Assembly: GCF_036967205.1 (NCBI RefSeq)
Contig: NZ_CP146022.1
Location: forward strand, 868,001 to 932,000
Length of the DNA stretch: 64,000 nt
Source of the DNA: Streptomyces sp. Q6
GTDB lineage: Bacteria; Actinomycetota; Actinomycetes; Streptomycetales; Streptomycetaceae
Direction: 5' to 3'
This document shows positions 46,801-55,926 of this stretch, in pieces (within the stretch, counting starts at the first letter, position 1; the number at the start of each line of letters is the position of its first letter). The notes beneath the pieces are model-generated. The model was not told the DNA's origin. It did not search any database and saw only the letters and a list, made by a program, of their open reading frames with translations. The position numbers were made by a program, and so were the translations under genes.

Positions 46801-48154
46801 CGACCCGGACGCCGATCTCGATCTGTATCTGATCGCCCAGTCCGGCGCGCTGGTCGCGTCGTCGACCAACGGCGGCTCCCGCGAGTCGCTGACGGTCGAG
46901 GATCCGAAGCCCGGCTACTACACGCTGTACATCGCGGGCACCTCGGTCCCGTCGGGCTCCACCACCTTCGACATCCAGGACACGCTGTTCTCCGCGTCGC
47001 TCGGCGCGGTGACCGTCGACGACGAGAAGCCGGTGCGGCTCGACGCGGGCGAGAAGACCCGGGTGGGCGGCCGCCTCGTCGCCGACACGGCGCCGCCGGC
47101 GGGCACACGTCTGGTGGGCCGGTTCTCGCTGGCCGCGGCCGACGGCACCGCGCTCGGCAGCGCGGACGTGCTGCTCGGCAAGGTGACCCAGCCGTCCGCG
47201 ACGGTCACGTCGTCGTTCGGGCCCGCGGTCGGCTTCTCCTTCGACGACGGCGGGCGGATCGGCGGCTCCCGGCAGGTCTCCGGGGTCAGCCGGCCGATGA
47301 TCTGGGACGCCGAGCACGGCATGAGGCTCATGGACGACGGGGGCGCGCGCAACGGGTACGTCCTCGGGCAGAGCCGTACGGGCGGCTACGCCACCGGTCA
47401 GCTGACCCTCAGCGGCGGTACCCGCGCCGCCCTGTGGGACAAGGACGGCGCGCTCACCGCGCTGCCGCTGCCCGACTGGGAGACGTACACGTACGACCGC
47501 GGGTTCGCCGTGAACGCGAGGGGCACGGTCGTGGGCAATGCCACCGGCTACATCAAGAACCCGGCGACCGGCGGAAACCAGCAGGTCAACGACGCGTTCA
47601 CGTGGAGCGCCGCGGACGGCTTCCGTAAGCTGGAGCACCTCACCGACAACCGGGCGCTGACCGAGCCGCTGGCCATCAGCGACACGGGGGTGGCCGTCGG
47701 CCACTCCTCGGTGGGCGGCAAGCGGCACGCCGTGCGCTGGGACGCCGAGGGGCACGCCACCGACCTCGGCACGCTGCCCGGTATGACCGACAGCACCGCG
47801 CGCGGCATCAACGCCTCGGGCGAGATCGTCGGTTCCAGCGGCGACGACGCGTTCGTCGTCCGGCCCGGTGGCACGATGACCCGGCTGCCGGACTTCGGCT
47901 TCGACGCGAAGGCGCTCGCGGTCAACGACGCGGGCTGGATCGCCGGCACCGCGGAGACGGCGCCCGACACGACGACCGCCGTGGTGTGGGACCCGCAGGG
48001 CCGGATGTACGACCTGCACGCCTTGGTCGACGCCTCCCTGTGGGTGCCGACCGAGGGCATCGGCCTCAACAACAGGAATGAAGTGGCCTTCTACGCCATG
48101 GACCTGAAGAACGGGGGCGACACGAAGATCCTCGTCGCCGGTCTGCCCGACTGA
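43886..48154 (+). CDS. Large secreted S8 peptidase with C-terminal HAF-type repeats
   Basis: A 1422-residue protein. Signal peptide 1-34 ('LLSLVAPPAQA'); prodomain ('TVTVLLATGQGDTAAVREKV'); S8 domain with Asp about residue 206 ('IGVLDTGVDPSHPAL'), His about 391 in the unusual 'GAHATHVAGIAAG' (normally HGTH), and Ser about 586 ('NGTSMASPQATG'). The Asp-His spacing of about 185 residues is long and holds a beta insert. A pre-peptidase C-terminal (PPC-like) domain lies near 950-1035 ('DPDADLDLYLIAQSG'). The last 300 residues consist of HAF-type repeats ('AINDSGVAVGHSS'-like: 'GVAVGHSSVGGKRHAVRW', 'GINASGEIVGSSG'), expected to fold as a beta-propeller. ATG 43886 follows GAAAGGG. Confidence 0.87.
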   Translation: MSRSIPRPGRRWAAAALAAGLTGSLLSLVAPPAQAAAVPHPLGTAVTDSPKKTPHTKHDKLGTHDRTLLQKAESKKRKTVTVLLATGQGDTAAVREKVVELGGRIGEFTDKLGYVRATVPTGKVTALTALSSVRALDLSETYKIPDPSPVAAKDRKAGASDGDTPAAPGKDTPADNPYLPTGETGATDFTADHPTWDGRGVTIGVLDTGVDPSHPALRTTTTGEPKIADWVTATDPVTDPDPTWLQLNLKVSAVNGAFTYGGVTFKTPTPSGSYEFAYFDEDETWGSELEGDVNRDGDYKDRFGVLYRASDHTVWVDADLDHAFGAGDVVEPYAKSGKWARFGTDDPRTPVAESMPFTVEHRDDVDLSARGGTSVGKTADFVNIGIVSGAHATHVAGIAAGHGMFGGTMNGAAPGARIVSERVCLFASGCTSYALAEGMIDAVVNKGVDVVNLSIGGLPALNDGANVRAVLYNRLIDKYGVQIVSSAGNDGPGMNTVSDPGVSDKVLAVGASVSKDTWWADYGSRVSARQGLFPFSARGPREDGGMKPEVVAPGAAVSSIPTWLAGEGVPQTGYELPAGYGMFNGTSMASPQATGDAALLLSAARATGRKVSPAALRTALTGSARFLDDVPAYAQGAGLLDVPAAWKTLAKGAEPTAYSVEAPVCTALAGLLATPGTGTGIHNRCAAGDGGQELGRARTYDVRLTADTTGTAELSWLGNDGTFTAPKKVRLTAGEPATVAVRALARSAGAHSALLRVDDPDTAGVDRYVPVTVVIGDTPDRPSYAVSGAGSVDRNATRSVFVTVPEGAAAVTVDLSRVADGSQTRFLAVDPQGMPVEDTGAGRCYTHYSDTDDCDPKTRTYARPMPGVWEFEVEARRTSPRLENPYRLTATVLGATFDPASSVIDESAVHAPAEKAFTAVNRFAPVTAHATGGALGALSQATPTLTDQAMTGKTVTVPRDATRLEVSMGHASDPDADLDLYLIAQSGALVASSTNGGSRESLTVEDPKPGYYTLYIAGTSVPSGSTTFDIQDTLFSASLGAVTVDDEKPVRLDAGEKTRVGGRLVADTAPPAGTRLVGRFSLAAADGTALGSADVLLGKVTQPSATVTSSFGPAVGFSFDDGGRIGGSRQVSGVSRPMIWDAEHGMRLMDDGGARNGYVLGQSRTGGYATGQLTLSGGTRAALWDKDGALTALPLPDWETYTYDRGFAVNARGTVVGNATGYIKNPATGGNQQVNDAFTWSAADGFRKLEHLTDNRALTEPLAISDTGVAVGHSSVGGKRHAVRWDAEGHATDLGTLPGMTDSTARGINASGEIVGSSGDDAFVVRPGGTMTRLPDFGFDAKALAVNDAGWIAGTAETAPDTTTAVVWDPQGRMYDLHALVDASLWVPTEGIGLNNRNEVAFYAMDLKNGGDTKILVAGLPD

Positions 48155-48168
48155 GCACGGCCGAGCAT

Positions 48169-48214
48169 GGCCGCGACCCCTGCCCCCCGTATCGAGGGGG
48201 CAGGGGTCGCGGCC
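48169..48214. terminator. Very strong convergent terminator
   Basis: A perfect 19-bp stem: GGCCGCGACCCCTGCCCCC (48169-48187) with its complement at 48196-48214 and an 8-nt loop, between the S8 gene and the amylopullulanase. Confidence 0.9.
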
Positions 48215-48227
48215 GTTCGAGCTCCTG

Positions 48228-51200
48228 CTACTTCCCGGTGAACACCGCCACCGTCCGGGCCGGCACCTGGAAGGTGCCCGAACCCTTGTCGTACGAGGCC
48301 GACTTGACGGCGTCGTCGGAGCCGGCGGCCTGCACCGGGTGCAGCCGGTACCCGTCACCCGCGACGGCCGCGACCGTCTGCTTCTGCCTCGTCGGCGTGG
48401 CGTTGAAGACGATCACCAGGTCGCCCAGGCGCATCGTGATGACGCCCGGCGTCTCCTCCTTGCCGGAGAGCGGGAAGGACAGCGCCTTCTGGACCTGCGC
48501 CGCCGAGGACAGGTGGAACGCGGGCTCGGCCGTGCGGATCTTCAGGAGGTCCTGGTACGCGGCCGACGCGCCGTCGATCTGCGCGCAGCCCGGCACCTTC
48601 ACCGACGCCAACAACGGCTTGGCGTAAGGCCACTTGGACCGGTTGTCGGCGGCCGGGGGCAGGCCGCGGCCGAAGCCGTTGCCCGCGGCGCAGTCCCAGC
48701 GGATCGCGTTGAACCAGTCGCCGCTGTCGAAGGAGTTGCGGTCGAGCGACTTCGAGCGGAGCAGGTCGCTGCCCGCCTGGGAGAGGGCCGGGCCCTGCGA
48801 GAGCGAGGCGGTGGCCATCGCGAGGACCTGCATCCGGGCCCGGTCGGAGGTCGACGTGCCCGCGGGCAGCTTGTACGTCAGCGCGTCGTACAGGGACTCG
48901 TTGTCGTGCGCGTCGGCGTAGGCGAGGGCGTCACCCGGCGCGTCCGCGTACCCGGCCGCCGCGCCGTTGTAGTCGACCTGGGACCCCTTCACCTTCTTGC
49001 CGTCGGTGTCGGTGAACTCGTACGCGGCGAGGTTGCCCGACAGGCCGACCTTGATGAGGTCCTGGTAGTGCAGGAGCCGCGCCTTCTGCTGGTCCGACGT
49101 GCCGTTCGCCCGGGACGCGTTGGGGTCGGTGTAGAGGCCGGAGGCGAAGCCCTGGACGCCGGGGTCCTCGTCGAAGGGGCCGCCGCCGCGGACCGCGTCG
49201 CGGGCCCGGTCGGAGAAGGTGGCGATGCCCGTGCCCGCCATGTTCTTCTGCGTGGCCTGCACGAAGCGGGCGTCGTCGGCGACCTCGCCGAAGTTCCAGC
49301 CCTCCCCGTAGATGATGATCTTCTTGCCGTCGACGCCGTCCTTCTCCAGGGTCAGCGCGTCGAGGGCCTTGCGGACCGCGAGGATGTTGGCCTTGGGGTG
49401 GTGGCCCATCAGGTCGAAGCGGAATCCGTCGACCTTGTAGTCCTTGGCCCAGGTGACGACGGAGTCGACGACGAGCTTGCCCATCATCGTGTTCTCGGGC
49501 GCCGTGTTCGCGCAGCACGTCGAGTTGGCCACGGTGCCGTCGGCGAGGAGCCGCTGGTAGTAGCCGGGGACGATCTGGTCGAGCACGGACGTCTTGTCCT
49601 GCCCCGCCGCCGCCGTGTGGTTGTAGACGACGTCCATGACGACGCGCAGACCGTCGTCGTTGAGGGACTTGACCATCTTGCGGAACTCGACGGTGCGGTC
49701 GGTCCCGTCCGGGTCGCCGGCGTACGAGCCCTCGGGCACCGTGTAGTGGTAGGGGTCGTAGCCCCAGTTGTAGGCGTCCTTCGCGGCCGTCTTCGCGACG
49801 CACTCCTGCTGCTTCTCGCTGTCCGCCGCGTAGGCGCTCGGGTCGCAGTCCGGGGTGGCCTGTTCGGACTTCTTCTCGGGGATCGTGGCGATGTCGAAGG
49901 CCGGCAGGAGGTGCACGTACGAGGTGCCGGACGCCGCCAGTTTCCGCAGGTGCTTCGAGCCGTCGCTGCCGGAGTCGGTGAAGGCGAGGTAGCCGCCGCG
50001 GTGCTTCGCCGCGACGGTCGTGTCGGCCACCGAGTAGTCGCGGATGTGCAGTTCCTGGATCTGCGCGTCCTTCATCGCGACGGCCTTCGGCTTCGTCAGG
50101 GTCGACCAGCCCCTGGGGGCCAGGGACTTGTCGGCGAGGTCGACGACCAGGCTGCGCTGCGAGTTCGCGGTCAGGGCGACGGAGTACGGGTCGGTGACCT
50201 TGTTCGTGACGAGCTTCTGGACGCTGGGCGCCCAGACGGTCACCGCGTACCGGTACTCCTTGCCGCGCCAGGCGGCGGCGGAGCCGGTGGCGGACCAGAC
50301 GCCGCTCGCGTCGTCGCGGCGCATGGCGACGTCCTTGCCGCCGAGGTCGAGGCGCACCGTGTGGGCGGTCGGCGCCCACACGGAGAGGGTGACCTTGCCC
50401 TTCGTGAAGACGGGTCCCAGGGACGCCTTCTCGGCGGCGGAGCCGTAGAGGTCGTCCAGGACGCCGGGGATCTGGACGCCGGTGGCCGCGAGGAGGGCGC
50501 CGTTCGCCGCGCGCTGCGTCGCGATGAGCTGGCCGCCGAGCGCGTCGCGTACCCGGTCGCGGTCGCGCGCGTCGACGGTGAACGCCGGATAGTCCTTCAG
50601 GTGCGGATGAGCGGCCTTCTGCGCGTCGGTCAGCGACGACGGCGTCAGGCGCAGCCAGTGCCCCTCACTGCTCAGCGCGCCGTCCTCGACCGTGATGCCG
50701 CCCTCGGGCGCGTACACGAGCTGCTGGCTGGTGGCGGCGGTCGCGGTCACCTTCCAGACGACGGTGTCGGCGTCGATCCACTGCGCCTGCGCCTTGGACA
50801 GGTCCAGATCGGTGCCCGAACCGACCGACGGCAGCAGGTAGTCGGTGTCACCGGAGTTCAGCCACACCTCCTTGCCGTACGTGGCGAAGTCGAGGGAGCG
50901 GTCGGTGGCGATGTCCTTCTCGTCGCCCTTGTGGACGATGTAGTTGAGGGACGTCGCACCGTCGGCGAGCGGCACCTCGAAGATCAGGCCGTACGCGTCC
51001 TCGCCGGTGGGCTGGAGCGGCTTGGACCAGTCGGTGGGCGTCGCGGCTCCGGTCCAGGTGTGCAGACCCCAGCCGTCGTAGTCGCCGTCGGCCCGGTGGA
51101 CGTGGACGATCGCCTTCTTCTCGTCCTGCGGCGGATACACCCCGTCGGGCGCCGTTGTCGCCTGGGCGTCCTTGCCCTGCTCGACCCAGACCTCCCCGGT

Positions 51201-53555
51201 CCTGCCGAGGTCGATGGTGCGCCGCGCGCCGTCGGCCGTGCCGGACTTCTCGACGGTGTACGTCAGCGAGCTCGCGCCGTCGGGGACCTTGACCCAGGCG
51301 AAGGCGCCGTAGGCGTCGCGCCCGCTGAACTCGGCGGCCTGGCCCTCGGAGGTGAGCTTCCAGCCGTCGTAGTCGCCGTCGGTGCGCCGGTAGTGGACGA
51401 CGGCGTGGTCGCGGTCGACGGCCGTCGGCTTCTCGGGCGCGGGCGCCTTCCCCGCCGTCGTGTCGGCGAGGGCGCTCGCGGTCCGTCCGGCGCGGTCCAC
51501 CACCACCGCCTTGTACCGCAGGGCGGTGCCGGCCGCGACCGTGTCGGCCACGTGCTGCGTGATCCGGTACGGGGCATGGTCGACGGAGCCGAGCGTGCGC
51601 CATGTGCCGTTGCCGACCTGCGCGGCGAAGACGACACGGGCGGAGGCGGTGTCGCCGGGGTCGGCGGCGAGGGTGACCGTGCCGGTGGCTCCGGCGGCCG
51701 GCGCCTTCAGGGAGAGCGTGGGCTTCGCGGCCGGTGCGGGCAGCTTGCTCTCGGCGCGCAGCACCAGGGACGACAGGGCGGGCACGGTGACCTCGACGGT
51801 GCCGCCGGTCGCCGTCCGGGTGCCCGAACCCCCGTACAGGGTGCGGAACCTCGCGGACTCGACGGGCAGCTCGACGGTCTTCGGCTCGTCGGCGTTGTTC
51901 ACGGCGACGACGTACTCGCGGTCGCCTCCGGTGCGCGAGAACGCGTACACCGAGTCCTTCGCGTACAGCTCCTTCTGCGTGCCGTCGGTGAGCGCCGGGT
52001 TGTCCTTGCGGAGCTCGGCGAGCGCGGCGATCGTCTTGAAGAGCGGGTGCGTGGTGTCGTACGCGTCGTCGGCGTGGGTGCGGTCGGTGCCGAGTTCGTC
52101 GTCGTCGAGGTAGTCGGCGACCTTCGAGGCGAACAGCGTCTGGCGGGCGTCCTTGTCGCCGCCGGCGCCGGTGAAGCCCTGTTCGTCGCCGTAGTAGACG
52201 ACGGGGTTGCCGCGGGAGAGGAACATCAGCTCGTTGGCGAGCCGGTCCCGGCGGAGGAGTTCGGCGTCGGAGGCCTTCGGGTTGTCGGTCTTGAGGAAGG
52301 TGCCGATGCGGCCCATGTCGTGGTTGCCGAGGAACGTCACCTGCTCGTAGGCGTTCGCCTTGTCGGTGGCGTACTTGTAGTCGTCGGCGAAGACCTTGGC
52401 GAGCTTGTCGGCGCTCGCGCCCTGCGAGGCGTAGGCGCGGGCCGCGTCCTGGAACGGGAAGTCGAGCGTCGCGTCGAGGCGGCCCCGGGTGACGTACGGC
52501 GAGGTCACGTCGGTGTCGGCGGAGTAGACCTCGCCGAACATGAAGAAGTCCTCGCGGCCGCGCGCGGCGGCGTACGTGTCGAGCGCCGTCGCCCACTGCG
52601 TCCAGAAGTCCAGGTTCACGTGCTTCGTCGTGTCGATGCGGAAGCCGTCGACGGCGAAGTCCCGCACCCACTTCTCGTAGATGTCCTCCATGCCCTTGAC
52701 GACCTCGGGACGCTCGGTCCACAGGTCGTCGAGGCCGGAGAAGTCGCCGTACGTGGTCGACTCGCCCTCCCAGGTGGAGTCGCCCCGGTTGTGGTACATG
52801 GTCGGGTCGTTGAGCCAGGAGGGGACCATCTCGCCGGTGTTGCGCGGCGTGTACGGGAACGCGTCCTCGTCGACCTCGGCGGTGACGCCCTTGCTGTCGT
52901 CGAAGGGGCGGCCCTCGGAGTCGAGGTACGGGTACGCGCCCTTGGGGCGGTAGCTGTACTTCTTCTCGGTGTAGTCGACGGTGTCGGCGGTGTGGTTCGT
53001 GATGACGTCGAAGAAGACCTTCATGCCCTTGGCGTGGGCCTTGGCGATGAGGTTCTTCAGGTCCGCGTTCGTGCCGAAGTGCGGGTCGACCTGGGTGAAG
53101 TCGGTGATCCAGTAGCCGTGGTAGCCGGCCGAGGCGTCCTTGCCCTCGCCCTGCACGGGCTTGTTCTTGAAGATCGGCGCGAGCCAGATCGCGGTGGTGC
53201 CGAGGTCCTGGATGTAGTCGAGCTTCTTCGTGAGGCCCTTGAGGTCACCGCCCTGGTAGAAGCCCTTGTCGGTGGGGTCGTAGCCCGTCGCGAGGCGTGA
53301 ACCGGTCAGGCCGCCGCGGTCGTTGGACGGGTCGCCGTCGGCGAACCGGTCCGGCAGGACGAAGTAGTACTGCTCCCGCGTGAGGTCGTGGCGGGCGGGC
53401 GCGGCGGCGAGCTTCGCGTCGGACGGCGGGGCGGGCGGGGCGGCCGCGCGGGCCGCCAGGGGCTGGGCGAGCGGACCACAGAAGGAGAGGAGCGCGGCGG
53501 CCGCGGTGTACGCGGCGGCCCGTCTGTGAGATATGCGGCTCGGGGTGCGGCTCAA
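48228..53555 (-). CDS. Two-headed secreted amylopullulanase (alpha-amylase + pullulanase)
   Basis: A 1775-residue protein with two GH13 enzymes. Signal peptide about 1-40. The first GH13 (about 60-560) has 'YFVLPDRFADGDPSNDRGG', nucleophile Asp in 'GFRIDTTKH' (about 305), acid Glu in 'FGEVYSAD' (about 342) and 'FLGNHDMGR' (about 410). Two pullulanase-associated starch-binding units follow ('VHYRRTDGDYDGWKL' about 718, 'VHVHRADGDYDGWGL' about 818). The second is a type I pullulanase (about 1030-1775) with 'GYDPYHYTVPEGSY', 'DVVYNHT', 'GFRFDLMGHH' (nucleophile about 1375), 'YGEGWNFGEV' and 'DAHDNESL'. It cleaves alpha-1,4 and alpha-1,6 bonds of starch. The start is taken as TTG 53555 after GAGGAG; longer frames lack a signal peptide. 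MalR-like boxes lie upstream at 53657-53690. Confidence 0.88.
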   Translation of the reverse strand: MSRTPSRISHRRAAAYTAAAALLSFCGPLAQPLAARAAAPPAPPSDAKLAAAPARHDLTREQYYFVLPDRFADGDPSNDRGGLTGSRLATGYDPTDKGFYQGGDLKGLTKKLDYIQDLGTTAIWLAPIFKNKPVQGEGKDASAGYHGYWITDFTQVDPHFGTNADLKNLIAKAHAKGMKVFFDVITNHTADTVDYTEKKYSYRPKGAYPYLDSEGRPFDDSKGVTAEVDEDAFPYTPRNTGEMVPSWLNDPTMYHNRGDSTWEGESTTYGDFSGLDDLWTERPEVVKGMEDIYEKWVRDFAVDGFRIDTTKHVNLDFWTQWATALDTYAAARGREDFFMFGEVYSADTDVTSPYVTRGRLDATLDFPFQDAARAYASQGASADKLAKVFADDYKYATDKANAYEQVTFLGNHDMGRIGTFLKTDNPKASDAELLRRDRLANELMFLSRGNPVVYYGDEQGFTGAGGDKDARQTLFASKVADYLDDDELGTDRTHADDAYDTTHPLFKTIAALAELRKDNPALTDGTQKELYAKDSVYAFSRTGGDREYVVAVNNADEPKTVELPVESARFRTLYGGSGTRTATGGTVEVTVPALSSLVLRAESKLPAPAAKPTLSLKAPAAGATGTVTLAADPGDTASARVVFAAQVGNGTWRTLGSVDHAPYRITQHVADTVAAGTALRYKAVVVDRAGRTASALADTTAGKAPAPEKPTAVDRDHAVVHYRRTDGDYDGWKLTSEGQAAEFSGRDAYGAFAWVKVPDGASSLTYTVEKSGTADGARRTIDLGRTGEVWVEQGKDAQATTAPDGVYPPQDEKKAIVHVHRADGDYDGWGLHTWTGAATPTDWSKPLQPTGEDAYGLIFEVPLADGATSLNYIVHKGDEKDIATDRSLDFATYGKEVWLNSGDTDYLLPSVGSGTDLDLSKAQAQWIDADTVVWKVTATAATSQQLVYAPEGGITVEDGALSSEGHWLRLTPSSLTDAQKAAHPHLKDYPAFTVDARDRDRVRDALGGQLIATQRAANGALLAATGVQIPGVLDDLYGSAAEKASLGPVFTKGKVTLSVWAPTAHTVRLDLGGKDVAMRRDDASGVWSATGSAAAWRGKEYRYAVTVWAPSVQKLVTNKVTDPYSVALTANSQRSLVVDLADKSLAPRGWSTLTKPKAVAMKDAQIQELHIRDYSVADTTVAAKHRGGYLAFTDSGSDGSKHLRKLAASGTSYVHLLPAFDIATIPEKKSEQATPDCDPSAYAADSEKQQECVAKTAAKDAYNWGYDPYHYTVPEGSYAGDPDGTDRTVEFRKMVKSLNDDGLRVVMDVVYNHTAAAGQDKTSVLDQIVPGYYQRLLADGTVANSTCCANTAPENTMMGKLVVDSVVTWAKDYKVDGFRFDLMGHHPKANILAVRKALDALTLEKDGVDGKKIIIYGEGWNFGEVADDARFVQATQKNMAGTGIATFSDRARDAVRGGGPFDEDPGVQGFASGLYTDPNASRANGTSDQQKARLLHYQDLIKVGLSGNLAAYEFTDTDGKKVKGSQVDYNGAAAGYADAPGDALAYADAHDNESLYDALTYKLPAGTSTSDRARMQVLAMATASLSQGPALSQAGSDLLRSKSLDRNSFDSGDWFNAIRWDCAAGNGFGRGLPPAADNRSKWPYAKPLLASVKVPGCAQIDGASAAYQDLLKIRTAEPAFHLSSAAQVQKALSFPLSGKEETPGVITMRLGDLVIVFNATPTRQKQTVAAVAGDGYRLHPVQAAGSDDAVKSASYDKGSGTFQVPARTVAVFTGK

Positions 53556-53656
53556 GGCGTGAACTCCTCGCGAGGTCAGGGCTCTTGGGGTGGTGAGACG
53601 AGGGCGCGGAACCGGAACGCGGGGAGGCGGCACCGGTCCGCCGCGTGACCGTATCG

Positions 53657-53690
53657 CTTGCAGGATCTTTGCTGCAAGACTCCTGCAACT
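53657..53690. promoter_or_regulatory. MalR-like boxes between amylopullulanase and amylase
   Basis: CTTGCAGGATC (53657-53667) and TGCAAGACTCCTGCAACT (53673-53690; minus strand AGTTGCAGGAGTCTTGCA) repeat the CTTGCAGGA/TTGCAGGA unit found around malR. They lie in the 279-bp divergent region and could control both genes. Streptomycete MalR is known to act on such TTGCAG/CTTGCA repeats upstream of amylase and malE genes. Confidence 0.7.
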
Positions 53691-53834
53691 CACAGCAAGA
53701 ACTTTCAACAGACCCATTGACGTGACCTTCTCAACTGCCCCACGCTCACGACGCGTTACCTGTGTTCCGGCCCGCGCCAGAGCCCGGCGAAACCGGCCGG
53801 AAGCCCCCCCATCAAGACCTTTCAGGAGCCGCAC

Positions 53835-55913
53835 ATGCGCCCGTCCCCCACCCGATCACTCCCCCGAAGGCGCCGCGCCGCCACCGCGCTCGCCGCCGGC
53901 GCCCTGGCGTTCGGCGGGCTCGTCACGCTGCCCTCCCCCGCCGCGTCGGCCGCGACCGCCGACACCGGCGCCCCCAACGGTGACGTGATCGCCAACCTCT
54001 GGTCCTGGAACTGGACCTCGGTCGCCAAGGAGTGCACCGACGTCCTGGACCCGGCCGGCTACGGCGCCGTCCAGGTCGCCCCGCCCGAGGAGTCCCTCAA
54101 GCAGGCGAACTACTACTGGTGGGACGTCTACCAGCCGTACTCGTACAGCCTGGACAGCCGGTTCGGCAGCGCGAGCGACTTCAGGTCGATGGTCGACACC
54201 TGCCACGCGGCGGGCATCGAGGTCTACACGGACGCCGTCATCAACCACACGGCCGCGCAGACCGGCACCGGGTACGCGGGCACCACCATCGGCAACAAGT
54301 ACGACACCCCGGACTACGACGCCGGCGACAGCGACGACTGCACGAAGACCATCGCCAACTGGTCGGACCAGTACGAGGTGCAGCACTGCGAGCTGCTCGG
54401 CATGCCCGACCTCGACACCTCCGAGCCGGGCGTCCGCGCCAAGATCGTGGGCTTCCTCGACAAGCAGATCGACCTGGGCGTGGACGGCTTCCGCGTCGAC
54501 GCCGCCAAGCACATCGCGACGGCCGACATGAACGCCATCGTGGGGGCGCTGCACACCACGAAGGCGGGCGACGCCCCGTACATCACCCAGGAGGTCTACC
54601 CGGGCAACCCGCCCGCCCTGAGCGACTACTACGCCAACGGCGACGTCCTCGACTTCACGTACGCGGCCGCCATGAAGTCGCAGTTCGGCGGCGGCGACAT
54701 CGCCAACCTGGCGTCGTTCGGCAGCAGTTGGGGTCTGGCGAACGAGGCGAACTCCACCACGTTCGTCACCAACCACGACACCGAGCGCAACGGCTACACG
54801 CTCAGCTACAAGGACGGCGCGACGGCCGTCCTCGCCAACGTCTTCCAGCTGGCACGGGGGTACGGCCGCCCGTCGGTCTACGCGGCCTGGAACTTCGGCC
54901 AGAGCGACGAGGCGCCGCCGAACAGCTCCGGCTTCGTCAGCGACACCGACTGCTCCCGCGGCTGGACCTGCCTGGACCGCGACACCGCCGTCTCCGGGAT
55001 GGTCGCCTGGCACAACGCGGTCGCGGGCGCCTCCGTCGCCCACTGGCAGTCCCCCGCCTCGAACGTGATCGGCTTCGGCCGGGGCAGCGGCGGGTTCGTC
55101 GCGATCAACAACTCGTCGTCCGCGCACACCCACACGTACACCACCGGGCTCGCCGACGGCACGTACAAGAACGTCATCGACGGCGGCGCCACCACGGTCA
55201 CCGTCTCGGGCGGCAAGGCCGCGCTGACAGTCCCGGCGAAGGGCGCTGTCGCCTTCTACGACGGCGCCTACGTGTGCACCGTGAACTGCGGTGGCGGAGA
55301 CGGGGGTTCGGGCGGCGGGGGCACCGTGACCGCCTCCTTCAACGAGTACGCGTCCACACCCTCGGGCACGGACGTCTACGTCGTCGGCTCGGTGGCCGCG
55401 CTCGGCTCCTGGAACACGGCGAACGCGGTGAAGCTGTCCTCCGGCGCCTACCCCGTCTGGAAGAAGGACATCGCCGTTCCGGCGTCGTCGTCCATCGAGT
55501 ACAAGTACCTGAAGAAGGACGCCGCGGGGAACGTCACCTGGGAGTCGAACGCCAACCGGGCGCTCACGACGGGAACGTCGTCCGCGGTGGTCAGCAACTC
55601 CTGGAACGTGGCGAACGCGAGCGCCACGGACGTCACCTTCACCGTGAACGCCACGACCGTCACCGGCACGAACGTCTACGTCGTCGGTTCGATCCCCTCG
55701 CTCGGCTCCTGGAACCCGGTCGACGCGATCCCGCTGTCGTCGGCGTCCTACCCCTCCTGGGGCAAGTCGGTCATCGTCCCCAAGGGCACGTCCTTCACGT
55801 ACAAGTACGTGAAGAAGGACGCCGCGGGGAACGTCACGTGGGAGTCCGGTGACAACCGCTCCTACACGACGGGGTCGAGCGCCGGGTACACGGCGAACGA
55901 CACCTGGAAGTAG
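53835..55913 (+). CDS. Secreted alpha-amylase with two C-terminal starch-binding domains
   Basis: A 692-residue enzyme that cuts alpha-1,4 bonds of starch. Signal peptide 1-39 ('LPSPAASAATAD'). The GH13 domain (about 45-480) shows 'AGIEVYTDAVINHT', nucleophile Asp in 'GFRVDAAKHIAT' (about 221), acid Glu in 'YITQEVYPG' (about 252) and Asp in 'FVTNHDTERNG' (about 315). A Gly-rich linker ('GGGDGGSGGGG') leads to two CBM20-type starch-binding domains in tandem (about 496-590 and 596-692: 'DVYVVGSVAALGSWN', 'NVYVVGSIPSLGSWN'). One CBM20 is usual; the second arose by duplication, since DNA near 55510 and 55810 is almost the same. ATG 53835 follows TTTCAGGAG. Confidence 0.92.
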   Translation: MRPSPTRSLPRRRRAATALAAGALAFGGLVTLPSPAASAATADTGAPNGDVIANLWSWNWTSVAKECTDVLDPAGYGAVQVAPPEESLKQANYYWWDVYQPYSYSLDSRFGSASDFRSMVDTCHAAGIEVYTDAVINHTAAQTGTGYAGTTIGNKYDTPDYDAGDSDDCTKTIANWSDQYEVQHCELLGMPDLDTSEPGVRAKIVGFLDKQIDLGVDGFRVDAAKHIATADMNAIVGALHTTKAGDAPYITQEVYPGNPPALSDYYANGDVLDFTYAAAMKSQFGGGDIANLASFGSSWGLANEANSTTFVTNHDTERNGYTLSYKDGATAVLANVFQLARGYGRPSVYAAWNFGQSDEAPPNSSGFVSDTDCSRGWTCLDRDTAVSGMVAWHNAVAGASVAHWQSPASNVIGFGRGSGGFVAINNSSSAHTHTYTTGLADGTYKNVIDGGATTVTVSGGKAALTVPAKGAVAFYDGAYVCTVNCGGGDGGSGGGGTVTASFNEYASTPSGTDVYVVGSVAALGSWNTANAVKLSSGAYPVWKKDIAVPASSSIEYKYLKKDAAGNVTWESNANRALTTGTSSAVVSNSWNVANASATDVTFTVNATTVTGTNVYVVGSIPSLGSWNPVDAIPLSSASYPSWGKSVIVPKGTSFTYKYVKKDAAGNVTWESGDNRSYTTGSSAGYTANDTWK

Positions 55914-55926
55914 TCCGCGGGGCACG

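Noticed and set aside
43421-48358. 1645-codon minus-strand ORF
   Set aside because: Antisense of two S8 proteases; same type of shadow.
48339-53300. 1653-codon plus-strand ORF opposite the amylopullulanase
   Set aside because: Antisense shadow; the opposite strand has all GH13 catalytic motifs.
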